Assembly: GCA_040755975.1 (NCBI GenBank)
Contig: JBFLZY010000003.1
Span: 27,378 to 91,377, forward strand
Direction: 5' to 3'
From: JAIMBK01 sp040755975
Lineage (GTDB): Bacteria; Bacillota; Desulfotomaculia; Desulfotomaculales; Nap2-2B
DNA: 64,000 bases
Both the position numbers and the translations under genes were made by a program. Shown here one piece after another: positions 16,184 to 23,969 of this stretch. The notes beneath the pieces were generated by a model. That model did no database searches. It was not told the DNA's origin and worked only from the letters and a program-made list of their open reading frames with translations. How positions within the stretch are numbered: position 1 is the stretch's first letter; each line of letters starts with the position of its first letter.

Positions 16184-16891
16184 TTAGTGGCAACCTTCCA
16201 GGTCGAATTCCCGGGTTAGTTTGGAAAGCGCTCTTTTTTCAATGCGGGACACGTAGGAACGGGAGATTCCCAGCTTGCGGGCAATTTCCCTTTGCGTACG
16301 GTGTCCCCCGTTCCCCAGGCCGAAACGGAGTTCCAACACCTTTTTTTCGCGTTGGGTGAGCTGGGTGAGCTTATCCAGGATGCGTTTTTGTTCGAACAGG
16401 TTTTCTACCGTTTCCGGAACCACTTCCGGGTGGGTGCCGAGCACGTCGATTAAGGATATCTCGTTTCCTTCCTTGTCGGTGCCGATGGGGTCGTAAAGGT
16501 AAATTTCCGAACGAACTTTTTTCATAAAACGCAAATGCATTAGAATTTCGTTTTCAATGCAACGGGCGGCGTAGGTTGCCAGGCGGGTGCCTTTATCGGG
16601 ATTATACGTATTGATGGCTTTAATTAATCCGATGGTGCCGATGGAGATGAGGTCGTCGGGGTCTTCCCCCGTACCGTCAAATTTTTTCACAATGTGCGCG
16701 ACCAGGCGTAAGTTCCGTTCGGTTAAAATGTTCCTGGCCTTTTCATCTCCCCTGGACAGCAGTTCGAGATATTTCGCTTCTTCTTCTTCGGAAAGGGGTT
16801 GCGGGAAAGTATTGCTGGCAATGTACGAAACCAAAAGCAGCAACCCATTGACCAGAGAAATGAGCGCCAGAGCCCAAAAGCCGGGCAGCAC
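16184..16891 (-). CDS. sigK: RNA polymerase sporulation sigma factor SigK (pro-form)
   Basis: Late mother-cell sigma factor for spore cortex and coat genes. About 235 residues. The hydrophobic N-terminal pro-sequence (FWALALISLVNGLLLLVSY), removed by SpoIVFB, is present. Region 2 (DPDDLISIGTIGLIKAI) and region 4 (TQREIARKLGISRSYVSRIE) follow. I chose the GTG at 16891 because GGGAGGTGA precedes it at proper spacing; an ATG 24 bases upstream lacks a site. The gene is continuous, with no skin-type element interrupting it. Confidence 0.94.
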   Translation of the reverse strand: MLPGFWALALISLVNGLLLLVSYIASNTFPQPLSEEEEAKYLELLSRGDEKARNILTERNLRLVAHIVKKFDGTGEDPDDLISIGTIGLIKAINTYNPDKGTRLATYAARCIENEILMHLRFMKKVRSEIYLYDPIGTDKEGNEISLIDVLGTHPEVVPETVENLFEQKRILDKLTQLTQREKKVLELRFGLGNGGHRTQREIARKLGISRSYVSRIEKRALSKLTREFDLEGCH

Positions 16892-17177
16892 TGTGTCACC
16901 TCCCACAAAAACCATTGCAATTCATCATATGGGGAAATCTTTGCCGGTGTGCTTGTCTTAAAAAAATTATATTTTCTTGTCTAAAAAAGAGGAACTTTTG
17001 GATTAATTGTGGAAAGGGTAAAATATGGCAGGCCAATTGCTTTACCGTACAATTAAAAAATTTTAATAAATTTTTAATGAAAATCTTTGCAAAAAATGAA
17101 GGATTATGCTGGGTCGTGTCGTATTCATGTTATATATAACTTAAGAAAAAAATGGGCATGTTTCCACTTATATGATA
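16892..17177. other. A+T-rich divergent spacer between sigK and the flagellar leader
   Basis: About 285 bases with A/T runs and no plausible gene. The sigK ribosome site lies at its left end. It must contain the promoters of sigK (leftward) and of the flagellar operon (rightward), but I could not identify a convincing -35/-10 pair for either; TATATATAAC at 17131-17140 is the best candidate -10 for the operon. Confidence 0.5.
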
Positions 17178-17378
17178 GTTGCCCTGGGGTAAACTTCTCG
17201 AAAGGGAAGGGCACAAAGCCACGGGCCTAAAGCCGGGCACTCACCGGTGCAGTAACGACAAGAAAAGCAACCAATGGGCACCACGTGGGAAAGCTTCCCT
17301 ATCCCTGGTGCCTGTTGCCCGTCAAGGTAAGCAGGGATTGCGGTAAGTGCCGGGTTAGGGTAGCCGGGTTGCGGTAAC
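17178..17378 (+). ncRNA. Cyclic-di-GMP-I (GEMM) riboswitch with an enlarged P3 arm
   Basis: Closing helix GTTGCC (17178-17183) with GGTAAC (17373-17378). Left half: GGGGTAAAC, a GAAA-tetraloop hairpin (CTTCTCGAAAGGGAAG), then GGGCACAAAGCC ACGGGCCTAAAG, matching the GEMM core. Right half: GGGTAGCCGGGTTGCGGTAAC, matching the tetraloop-receptor/P3 side. Between the halves about 125 bases are inserted where the canonical RNA has a short arm; they fold into an extra hairpin (GCAAC...GGGCACCA with TGGTGCC...GTTGC). It lies about 125 bases before flgB, so c-di-GMP should control the whole flagellar operon. ON or OFF sense is not proven. Confidence 0.87.
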
Positions 17379-17385
17379 AAGACTT

Positions 17386-17422
17386 TGCCTTCTTTCCTTT
17401 TCGGGGAGGAAGGCACTTCTTT
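17386..17422 (+). terminator. Possible expression-platform terminator of the riboswitch
   Basis: TGCCTTC (17386-17392) can pair with GAAGGCA (17409-17415), followed by CTTCTTT. The stem is short and the T run imperfect, but its position between aptamer and flgB fits a transcription-termination switch. Confidence 0.4.
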
Positions 17423-17502
17423 ATATGTTAATACGTTGCTATGGTTTAAATTTTAGGGGTCTTACGAAAAAATGATCTAAAAAAAAAAGGGGGGGGCCGC
17501 CG

Positions 17503-17904
17503 GTGAATCTTTTCGCGAACACAATCCTGCAGGTTCTGCAAAAACAGCTTGACGTTTCGGCGCTCACGCAGAAAGTAATCGCAGATAATATAGCGAATGT
17601 AAATACTCCCGGTTTTAAGAAGTCGTCGGTGCGTTTTCTGGACGAATTAAAAAAAGCGCTGGCTTCCCAAGCGCTTCCTTTGCGTACCACCCATCCCCGG
17701 CACATCCCGTCCGTAGTGCCTTTAACCCGGGTGGAGCCCATGGTGGTAAAAGAGGAGGAAACCACCATGGGCTATAACCAAAACAATGTCGATATAGAGC
17801 AGGAAATGGTAAACCTGGTGGCCAATACCCTGGCTTACCAGGCAGCCACCCGGGCCCTCGGCGATCGGCTGGCTCTCCTGGGCTACGTAATCAGAGGGAG
17901 GTAA
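17503..17904 (+). CDS. flgB: Flagellar basal-body rod protein FlgB
   Basis: Proximal rod subunit exported by the flagellar type III system. 133 residues, normal length. The N-terminal rod-protein motif is clear (DNIANVNTPGFKKSSV) and the C-terminal helix (NNVDIEQEMVNLVANTLAYQAA) is typical. GTG start behind A10-GGGGGGGG. First gene of the flagellar operon, downstream of the c-di-GMP riboswitch; flgC follows after 6 bp. Confidence 0.96.
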   Translation: MNLFANTILQVLQKQLDVSALTQKVIADNIANVNTPGFKKSSVRFLDELKKALASQALPLRTTHPRHIPSVVPLTRVEPMVVKEEETTMGYNQNNVDIEQEMVNLVANTLAYQAATRALGDRLALLGYVIRGR

Positions 17905-17910
17905 CCGCCA

Positions 17911-18351
17911 ATGCCTCTATTTGAATCATTCGGCATAAGTGCGTCGGCCTTAACGGCCAACCGGTTATGGCTGGATCTCATTTCAAATAATATCGCCAAC
18001 ATGCATACGGCCGGTCGTCCAGGCGACCCGGCCGCGCCCCTTTACCGTCGGAAGGTGCCCATTTTTGCTCAACAGTTACAACGGATGTTCAGCTCCGGGA
18101 ACAAGGATTTTCCGGGGCAGGGGGTCAGGGTACGGGCGGTGATTGAAGATCCCGCCGCTCCCCGTATGGCTTACGAGCCTGATCACCCGCTGGCCGACCC
18201 GGTCACCGGGTACGTGGCTTACCCGAATATTAATCTGGCCAACGAAATGATTAACGCGATCGTGGCCACCCGGGCTTACGAAGCCAGCGTTACGGCGCTT
18301 AACGCGGCAAAAGATATGGCTCTTAAAGCGTTGGAAATCGGACGCGGATAA
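17911..18351 (+). CDS. flgC: Flagellar basal-body rod protein FlgC
   Basis: Proximal rod subunit. 146 residues. N-terminal DLISNNIANMHTAGR and C-terminal YPNINLANEMINAIVATRAYEASVT helices are the FlgC signatures. Starts 6 bp after flgB with GGGAGGTAACC as ribosome site. Partner of FlgB and FliE in the rod; co-transcribed with both. Confidence 0.96.
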   Translation: MPLFESFGISASALTANRLWLDLISNNIANMHTAGRPGDPAAPLYRRKVPIFAQQLQRMFSSGNKDFPGQGVRVRAVIEDPAAPRMAYEPDHPLADPVTGYVAYPNINLANEMINAIVATRAYEASVTALNAAKDMALKALEIGRG

Positions 18352-18366
18352 AAGGAGGGAAAAGCC

Positions 18367-18663
18367 GTGGAATTATTGCCGGTCTCCCCTTTGTCGCTGG
18401 CGGCCAACCCGGCGGCTAGCCCGGAGGAAAAACAAACGCCGGCTGCTTCTTTTGGCGAAATGTTGCAGAAAGCTTTGGGAGAAATCAACACCGCCCAGGT
18501 GAAAGCGGACCAGTTGCAGCTGAAGTTTATAACCGGGGAAGTACAGGATCTTCACCAGGTGGTTATTGCCATGGAAGAGGCCAGACTGCTGATGTCGCTG
18601 GCGGTAGAAGTCAGGAACCGCGTGGTGGAGTCTTATCAGGAAATCTCCCGGATGCAAATATAA
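18367..18663 (+). CDS. fliE: Flagellar hook-basal body complex protein FliE
   Basis: Joins the MS ring to the proximal rod. 98 residues, full length, with ASFGEMLQKALGEINTAQ in the middle and the conserved ending LMSLAVEVRNRVVESYQEISRMQI split over the last 25 residues. GTG start behind AAAGGAGGG. The spacer after it (112 bp) holds the GGCACAAAG-type repeat before fliF. Confidence 0.95.
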   Translation: MELLPVSPLSLAANPAASPEEKQTPAASFGEMLQKALGEINTAQVKADQLQLKFITGEVQDLHQVVIAMEEARLLMSLAVEVRNRVVESYQEISRMQI

Positions 18664-18667
18664 GCTC

Positions 18668-18735
18668 CAGGCCCAAAGCAGGCAGGCACAAAGGCACAAA
18701 GTAAAAAGACGTAAAAACCAAAGACGCGTAAAGTA
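18668..18735. repeat. GGCACAAAG-type repeat between fliE and fliF
   Basis: AGGCCCAAAGCAGGC, AGGCACAAAGGCACAAAG, then AAAGACGTAAAAACCAAAGACGC. Intergenic, inside the flagellar operon. Confidence 0.55.
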
Positions 18736-18774
18736 GCCGGTAAAAACTTTTTTGAGGGAGCTTCTTATCTAACA

Positions 18775-20322
18775 ATGAATCCCAGTACAGCGATCAACGG
18801 TCTGCAGGAGCGCTGGGGGGCCATGCCCCGGGCGCAAAAAATTCTGGCTGCCTTGGCTGCAGTAGGATTGGTGCTGGCTGTTGTTTATTTGGCAATGGTT
18901 ATTTTGAAGCCGGATTTTGCTCCGTTGTTCACCGGTTTAGAGCCCAAGCAGGCCGGGAAAATTGCTGATGAACTAAAAGCCCTGAAAGTTCCTTACCGGT
19001 TGAGCGAGCAGGGAAAAACCATCGAAGTGCCCAGGGACCAGGTTTACGACCTGCGGATTAAACTGGCCAGTAAAGGAGTGCTGTACGAGGCGGGCCCCGG
19101 TTTTGAATTGTTTGACCAGCAGAAGTTCGGGGTAACCGATTTTGAGCAGCAGGTCGGGTACCAGCGGGCCTTGCAGGAAGAGTTGCGCCGGACCATCGTG
19201 CAGATGGAAGGCGTGGAGCAGGCCAGGGTGCACCTGGTGATGCCCAGGGAGAGCTTGTTTTTGGACAAGCAGGTAACCCCTTCCGCCTCCATTGCGCTGA
19301 AGCTAAAACCCACGGCCGAATTAAAGCCGGAGCAGGTGCAGGGAATCGTTGATCTGGTCGCGGGCAGTGTCCAGGGGATGCAGCCGGAAGATGTACACAT
19401 CATCGACATGCAGGGCAACGTGCTTACCGACCAGCTGGCTTTAAGGGACGAACGGGCCAGGCTGACGCGCCTGACGATGGATCAGTACCAGATCAAAAGG
19501 GCCTTTGAAAAAGATTTGGAACTGCGGGTAACCCGGATGCTCACCCAGGTTTTGGGACCCCGCAAGGCAGTGGCCATGGTTACGGCGGATCTGGATTTCG
19601 ATAAAAGGAAATCTACGGTCACAACCGTTCAGCCCGGCCAGATTTTGAGCCAGCAGACCACGAACGAGCAGGGATCGGGCACCGGCGGAGCGGCCGGGGC
19701 GCCGGGGACGGACACCGCCCTGCCGGGGGGAACGGTTCCCGGACTGGCGGGTGGCGGAGGCTCCCAGTATTCAAAACAGCAGACGACTACCAATTACCAG
19801 CTCGGCAGCCAGCAGGAAACGCTGGAGGTTTCCCCGGGAAATTTGCGCCGTTTGTCGGTGGCGGTGGTTTTGGACGGTGCATACGACGACGCGCAACGTC
19901 AACAGATTACCGAGATGGTGAGCGCTGCAGTAGGTGCCCAGGAAGGCCGGGGCGATCAGGTAAATGTCTCCAGCATGCCCTTTGATACAACGTATCTCGA
20001 GGAAGCCAGGCGGGCGATGGAAGAAGTTAAAAAACCGCCGCTGCAAGAATTGCTCAACCAGTGGCCGGTACTGGCGGGCGCCGGGGCCGTTCTGCTGGGG
20101 CTGCTTCTGCTGCTGATCCTGCTCCTGGTCGGGCGCCGGCGCAGGCGAGCCGCCGTTCTTGAAGAAATCGCCAAAATGGCGGAAGTTGCCCCCCCGCCGG
20201 CGGTGGAAGCACCTACCATAAAGGCTCCGCAGCCGCCCGAAATGTTGAAACATCTGCGTCAGATGGCTAGAGAGAAGCCTTCGGAAGTGGCCGAGGTGCT
20301 CAAGCTCTGGTTGAAGGAGTAA
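18775..20322 (+). CDS. fliF: Flagellar MS-ring protein FliF
   Basis: Forms the membrane MS ring that houses the export gate. 515 residues. Two membrane segments: about 26-46 (LAALAAVGLVLAVVYLAMVI) and about 430-450 (AGAVLLGLLLLLILLLV). The periplasmic part has the ring-building region GVTDFEQQVGYQRALQEEL and RVHLVMPRES. A Gly-rich low-complexity loop occurs near residues 300-330. The C-terminal tail that binds FliG (LKHLRQMAREKPSEVAEVLK) is intact. fliG follows after 6 bp. Confidence 0.97.
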   Translation: MNPSTAINGLQERWGAMPRAQKILAALAAVGLVLAVVYLAMVILKPDFAPLFTGLEPKQAGKIADELKALKVPYRLSEQGKTIEVPRDQVYDLRIKLASKGVLYEAGPGFELFDQQKFGVTDFEQQVGYQRALQEELRRTIVQMEGVEQARVHLVMPRESLFLDKQVTPSASIALKLKPTAELKPEQVQGIVDLVAGSVQGMQPEDVHIIDMQGNVLTDQLALRDERARLTRLTMDQYQIKRAFEKDLELRVTRMLTQVLGPRKAVAMVTADLDFDKRKSTVTTVQPGQILSQQTTNEQGSGTGGAAGAPGTDTALPGGTVPGLAGGGGSQYSKQQTTTNYQLGSQQETLEVSPGNLRRLSVAVVLDGAYDDAQRQQITEMVSAAVGAQEGRGDQVNVSSMPFDTTYLEEARRAMEEVKKPPLQELLNQWPVLAGAGAVLLGLLLLLILLLVGRRRRRAAVLEEIAKMAEVAPPPAVEAPTIKAPQPPEMLKHLRQMAREKPSEVAEVLKLWLKE

Positions 20323-20328
20323 GCGCGT

Positions 20329-21327
20329 ATGGCCAGGTTAAATGGTTTTCAAAAAGCGGCGACCGTTTTGATTGCCCTGGGGGCCGATCTCTCGGCGCGG
20401 GTATTGAAGCACCTTCCCGACGAAGAGATTGAACAGGTCAGCCAGCAAATCTCGTTGATGGAGAACATTCCGAAGGAAGTGCAAGCCGCGGTAATCGAAG
20501 AGTTTCTGGAAATGAGCCAGGCCCGGGAGTATTTAATGCACGGCGGGTATAAGTACGCCAAAGAGGTGCTGGAAAAGGCCCTGGGCCCCCAGAAAGCCGA
20601 GGAGATTTTGAATAAAGTGGCGGTCACCATCCAGAACATTCCGTTTAGCTCGCTCCGGCGCACCGACGCCAAGCAACTGTTCAGCTTTATCCGGGACGAA
20701 CACCCCCAAACCATCGCACTCATCTTGACGTACTTAATACCGGAGCAGGCGGCGCTGATCCTGTCCTCGCTACCCCCTGAAAAACAAAGCGACGTGGCCA
20801 GAAGGGTGGCCGTTATGGAGCGCATTTCCCCGGAAGTGGTACGGGAAGTGGAAAGGGTCCTGGAGAGGAAGCTGTCCATGGTGGCCCAGCAGGACCAGAC
20901 CGTCGGGGGTTTAAAGACGCTGGTCAACATCTTGAACAGGGTGGACCGGAGCACGGAAAAAACGATCCTGGAGGAACTGGAGGTCTCCGATCCCGACCTG
21001 GCCGACGAAATCAGAAAGCAAATGTTTGTCTTTGAGGACATCGTTAAGCTGCACGATACGGCCATCCAGCGCGTATTGCGGGAAGTGGACACCAAAGACC
21101 TGGCCCGGGCCATGCGGGGAGCCAACGAGGAAGTCAACGAGCGGATCTTCAAGAACATGTCCAAGCGGGCCGCCGACATGCTGCGCGACGAGATTCAATA
21201 TATGGGGCCGATCCGCTTAAGAGAAGTGGAAGAAGCCCAGCAGAAGATCGTGCAGATTATCCGCCGGCTGGACGAGACTGGAGAAATTATCATTGCCCGA
21301 GGTGGGGAAGATGCCATCCTTATTTAG
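20329..21327 (+). CDS. fliG: Flagellar motor switch protein FliG
   Basis: Rotor component that converts stator force into torque. 332 residues, full length. Middle-domain EHPQT motif (FIRDEHPQTIALILTYL) and the C-terminal charged torque helix (LRDEIQYMGPIRLREVEEAQ) are present. ATG start seven bases after AAGGAGTAAGC. Ends 17 bases inside fliH. Confidence 0.97.
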   Translation: MARLNGFQKAATVLIALGADLSARVLKHLPDEEIEQVSQQISLMENIPKEVQAAVIEEFLEMSQAREYLMHGGYKYAKEVLEKALGPQKAEEILNKVAVTIQNIPFSSLRRTDAKQLFSFIRDEHPQTIALILTYLIPEQAALILSSLPPEKQSDVARRVAVMERISPEVVREVERVLERKLSMVAQQDQTVGGLKTLVNILNRVDRSTEKTILEELEVSDPDLADEIRKQMFVFEDIVKLHDTAIQRVLREVDTKDLARAMRGANEEVNERIFKNMSKRAADMLRDEIQYMGPIRLREVEEAQQKIVQIIRRLDETGEIIIARGGEDAILI

Positions 21328-22069
21328 GATTATCCGCGGGGTGGAGATCGGGCGGGACAGTATCTTGCCGCTGGTTATCCGGCGGGACTTTCCGGCGCCG
21401 CCGGAAAAGGACGCCGGCGGCAACGGCGCCGGGAAAACGGCGGGAGCGGACGAAGATATGCTGGCCCGTTACCGGGCGGGTGCAGCCGAAATCATTGCCC
21501 GCGCGCAGAAAGACGCGGAAAAAATCATCCGCGAGGCCCACGAGCAAGCTCTGGCCGCAGCTGAAAACCTGGCCAGGCGGGCTGAAGAAGAAGGGTATCA
21601 AAAAGGTTACGCCAGAGGTTACCAGGAAGGGCTGGACAGGGCGGCGGCCGACGGCCGGGCGATCCGGGAGGAAGCCAGGGACGTCCTTCGCCAGGCCAGG
21701 GAGGTCTGGCAGAAAACCCTGGAAGCCATGGAAAGCGAAATAGTGTCCCTGGCCCGGGAAATAGCGGAGAAAATCCTGGCCGCCCAGCTCACCCTGGACC
21801 CGCCCGTAGTGATGGCCATCGTCCGGGAAGCGCTGGAACTGGTTCGCAACAAAGAGCAGGTTGTGCTTTACGTAAACCCCGAAGAAGTTGAACTTGTCCG
21901 GCAAAACAACGAAGAATTGTTGCAGGTTCTCTCCCCCGAAGCAACCCTCCACATTATCGGCGATGCCGGTATTGAACGCGGGGGCTGCCGGGTGGAGACG
22001 GAAGACAGAAAGATCGAGGCCACTTTAAAAGAGCGCTGGCGGGCCATGCAGGAGGCTTTGCAGGCGTAA
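21311..22069 (+). CDS. fliH: Flagellar assembly protein FliH
   Basis: Regulates the FliI ATPase of the flagellar export apparatus. 252 residues: an N-terminal variable part, a Glu/Ala-rich coiled region containing GxxxG-like spacing (EEGYQKGYARGYQEGLDRA), and the C-terminal FliI-binding domain ending in VNPEEVELVRQNNEELLQ and GGCRVETEDRKIEATL. I chose ATG 21311, preceded by GGTGGGGAAG, over a TTG 18 bases earlier. Overlaps fliG by 17 bases. Confidence 0.93.
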   Translation: MPSLFRIIRGVEIGRDSILPLVIRRDFPAPPEKDAGGNGAGKTAGADEDMLARYRAGAAEIIARAQKDAEKIIREAHEQALAAAENLARRAEEEGYQKGYARGYQEGLDRAAADGRAIREEARDVLRQAREVWQKTLEAMESEIVSLAREIAEKILAAQLTLDPPVVMAIVREALELVRNKEQVVLYVNPEEVELVRQNNEELLQVLSPEATLHIIGDAGIERGGCRVETEDRKIEATLKERWRAMQEALQA

Positions 22070-22071
22070 GA

Positions 22072-22134
22072 AGAAGGCACAGAGGCACAGAGGCGCAAAG
22101 GCACAGAGGGAACAGAGGTGCAGAGGGCAATAAG
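22072..22134. repeat. GGCACAAAG-type repeat between fliH and fliI
   Basis: GAAGGCACAGAGGCACAGAGG, CGCAAAGGCACAGAGGGAAC and AGAGGTGCAGAGGGC in tandem. Longest uninterrupted tandem array of the family in the window. Confidence 0.65.
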
Positions 22135-22175
22135 TCAGGTTCGGAAGTGAAAAGGGACGAAGGGCGAGGAAAAAA

Positions 22176-23492
22176 ATGAGCCTACCCGAGGTAAATCTGG
22201 AAAACTGGCGTCAAAAAGTAAGGCAGGCAAGGATCTTGCGACCCACCGGCCAGGTGGTCAGGGTCATCGGCCTGACCGTAGAAGTTAAGGGGATCGCTGC
22301 CCGCGTAGGCGAGGTTTGCGATATTGTGGTCCCCGGCGAGGGAAACGTGGTGGCCGAGGTAGTCGGTTTTCGCGAGCGTTCCACTTTGCTGATGCCGCTG
22401 GGCGAATTAAGGGGTGTTTACCCGGGCTGCCACGTCGTCCCGCGCGGCAAAAGCCTGGCCATCAGGGTCAGCGATGCCTTGCTGGGCAGGGTTTTGGACG
22501 GCTTGGGGCACCCTCTCGATAATCGGAACGGGGTGAAAAACGGGATTGATTTTCCGGTCGACAACAAGCCTCCCAATCCCCTGGAAAGGCGCCGGATTAA
22601 AGAGGTCATGGCCACCGGCGTGCGCGCTATCGACGCCTTCCTTACCTGCGGCCGGGGCCAGCGCATCGGCATCTTTTCCGGCAGCGGCGTGGGCAAGAGC
22701 ACCCTTTTAGGAATGGTGGCCCGCTTCAGCGCGGCGGACGTGAACGTCATCGCGCTGGTGGGCGAGCGAGGCCGGGAGGTGCGCGATTTTATCGAGGGCG
22801 ACCTGGGCGAGCAGGGTCTGGCCCGCTCGGTGGTGGTGGCCGCCACTTCCGACCAGCCGGCGCTGGTCAGGTTGAAGGCCGCTTTCGTGGCCAGCGCCAT
22901 TGCGGAGTACTTCCGGGATCAGGGTAAGGACGTGCTGCTGCTCATGGATTCGGTAACCCGCTTCGCCATGGCGCAACGCGAAGTGGGTCTGGCCATCGGC
23001 GAGCCCCCTTCGACCAGGGGATACACGCCATCCGTTTTTGCCCTGCTGCCCAAGCTGCTGGAGCGCTCCGGCATGAGTCCGCGCGGTTCAATTACCGCCT
23101 TTTACACCGTCCTGGTGGAGGGCGACGATCTGAACGAACCGATCGCCGATGCGGTGCGCGGTATTTTGGACGGGCATATTGTCCTTTCCCGCGAGCTGGC
23201 CGCCCGCAACCATTACCCGGCTATTGACGTTTTAAACAGCGTCAGCCGGTTGATGCCGGAGATTGTTTCCGCGGAACATTTCCGCCAGGCGGGAAGACTT
23301 CGGGATTTGCTGGCCATTTACCGCCAGGCGGAAGATCTCATTAACATCGGCGCCTACGTTTCCGGGTCCAACCCGAAGATAGATGAAGCGATTCGCTATT
23401 ATGACGGGATCACCGGTTTTCTCAAGCAGGACATGTCTGAAACGTCAGCCTACGCAGACACTCTGGGTCAACTGCAAAGTCTTGCCAGGTAG
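22176..23492 (+). CDS. fliI: Flagellum-specific export ATPase FliI
   Basis: Hexameric ATPase that drives unfolding and entry of flagellar export substrates. 438 residues, family length. Walker A GSGVGKST near residue 168, Walker B-type VLLLMDSVTRFAMAQREVG near 250, and the F1-beta-like segment GEPPSTRGYTPSVFALLPKL. Start ATG behind AGGGCGAGGAAAAA. fliJ follows 12 bp after the stop. Confidence 0.97.
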   Translation: MSLPEVNLENWRQKVRQARILRPTGQVVRVIGLTVEVKGIAARVGEVCDIVVPGEGNVVAEVVGFRERSTLLMPLGELRGVYPGCHVVPRGKSLAIRVSDALLGRVLDGLGHPLDNRNGVKNGIDFPVDNKPPNPLERRRIKEVMATGVRAIDAFLTCGRGQRIGIFSGSGVGKSTLLGMVARFSAADVNVIALVGERGREVRDFIEGDLGEQGLARSVVVAATSDQPALVRLKAAFVASAIAEYFRDQGKDVLLLMDSVTRFAMAQREVGLAIGEPPSTRGYTPSVFALLPKLLERSGMSPRGSITAFYTVLVEGDDLNEPIADAVRGILDGHIVLSRELAARNHYPAIDVLNSVSRLMPEIVSAEHFRQAGRLRDLLAIYRQAEDLINIGAYVSGSNPKIDEAIRYYDGITGFLKQDMSETSAYADTLGQLQSLAR

Positions 23493-23504
23493 GAGGGATG
23501 ACCT

Positions 23505-23969
23505 ACGCGCAGATTTACCTTTCGGTTGGAGCCGGTCTTAAAGCACCGCCGGGCCCTGGAAGAGCAGGCCGCAGCCGCGCTCGCGCAGGCCCAGCGGGAG
23601 TTCATCTGCTGCCGGGAGAACCTGCTGAAAACCAGGGCGCTCCTGCAAGAAACGTTTGCCGAAACGGAGCCCGGCAGGTTTGATGTGGTCTCCGGGTTGC
23701 AGATGAGTCTTTACCGCGAGCACCTTACCTTCACCCGCAACTGCCAGGAAGAGGAGGTGAAAAAAGCAGGCGCCAGGGTGGAAGAATGCCGTTCGACCGC
23801 CGTTGAGAAAAGGCGGGAAAAGCTGGTGCTGGAGAAGCTGCGGCAAAAAAAGTATGCTGCCTACTGCGCAGAGATGAACGGAGTAGAACAAAAGGAGTAC
23901 GATGAGCAGGGAACCCAAAGAGCAGGATATAACAGCCGTTTATCATTTATGCATCAAGGGGGTGATTAG
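23505..23969 (+). CDS. fliJ: Flagellar export chaperone FliJ, apparent ACG start
   Basis: Coiled-coil stalk protein of the export ATPase complex. About 154 residues: the FliJ N-terminus RRFTFRLEPVLKHRRALEEQ is followed by long charged helices. The frame has no ATG, GTG or usable TTG at its beginning. The strong site AGGAGGG (23491-23497) lies seven bases before an ACG that would give MRRFTFRLEPVL. The ATG that follows the site (23498) is in another frame and gives an unrelated peptide. Either ACG initiates, or a one-base indel separates that ATG from the gene. A TTG at 23526 would remove the conserved start and is far from the site. Confidence 0.85.
   Translation, partial: TRRFTFRLEPVLKHRRALEEQAAAALAQAQREFICCRENLLKTRALLQETFAETEPGRFDVVSGLQMSLYREHLTFTRNCQEEEVKKAGARVEECRSTAVEKRREKLVLEKLRQKKYAAYCAEMNGVEQKEYDEQGTQRAGYNSRLSFMHQGGD

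Noticed and set aside
15988..16359. Plus-strand frame overlapping the small peptide gene and the 3' end of sigK
   Set aside because: Composition is that of a shadow; sigK on the minus strand is certain and the 40-residue frame is better supported.
23498..23683. ATG-initiated frame directly after the fliJ ribosome site
   Set aside because: Its product is unrelated to FliJ and overlaps it out of frame; the FliJ frame is unmistakable.
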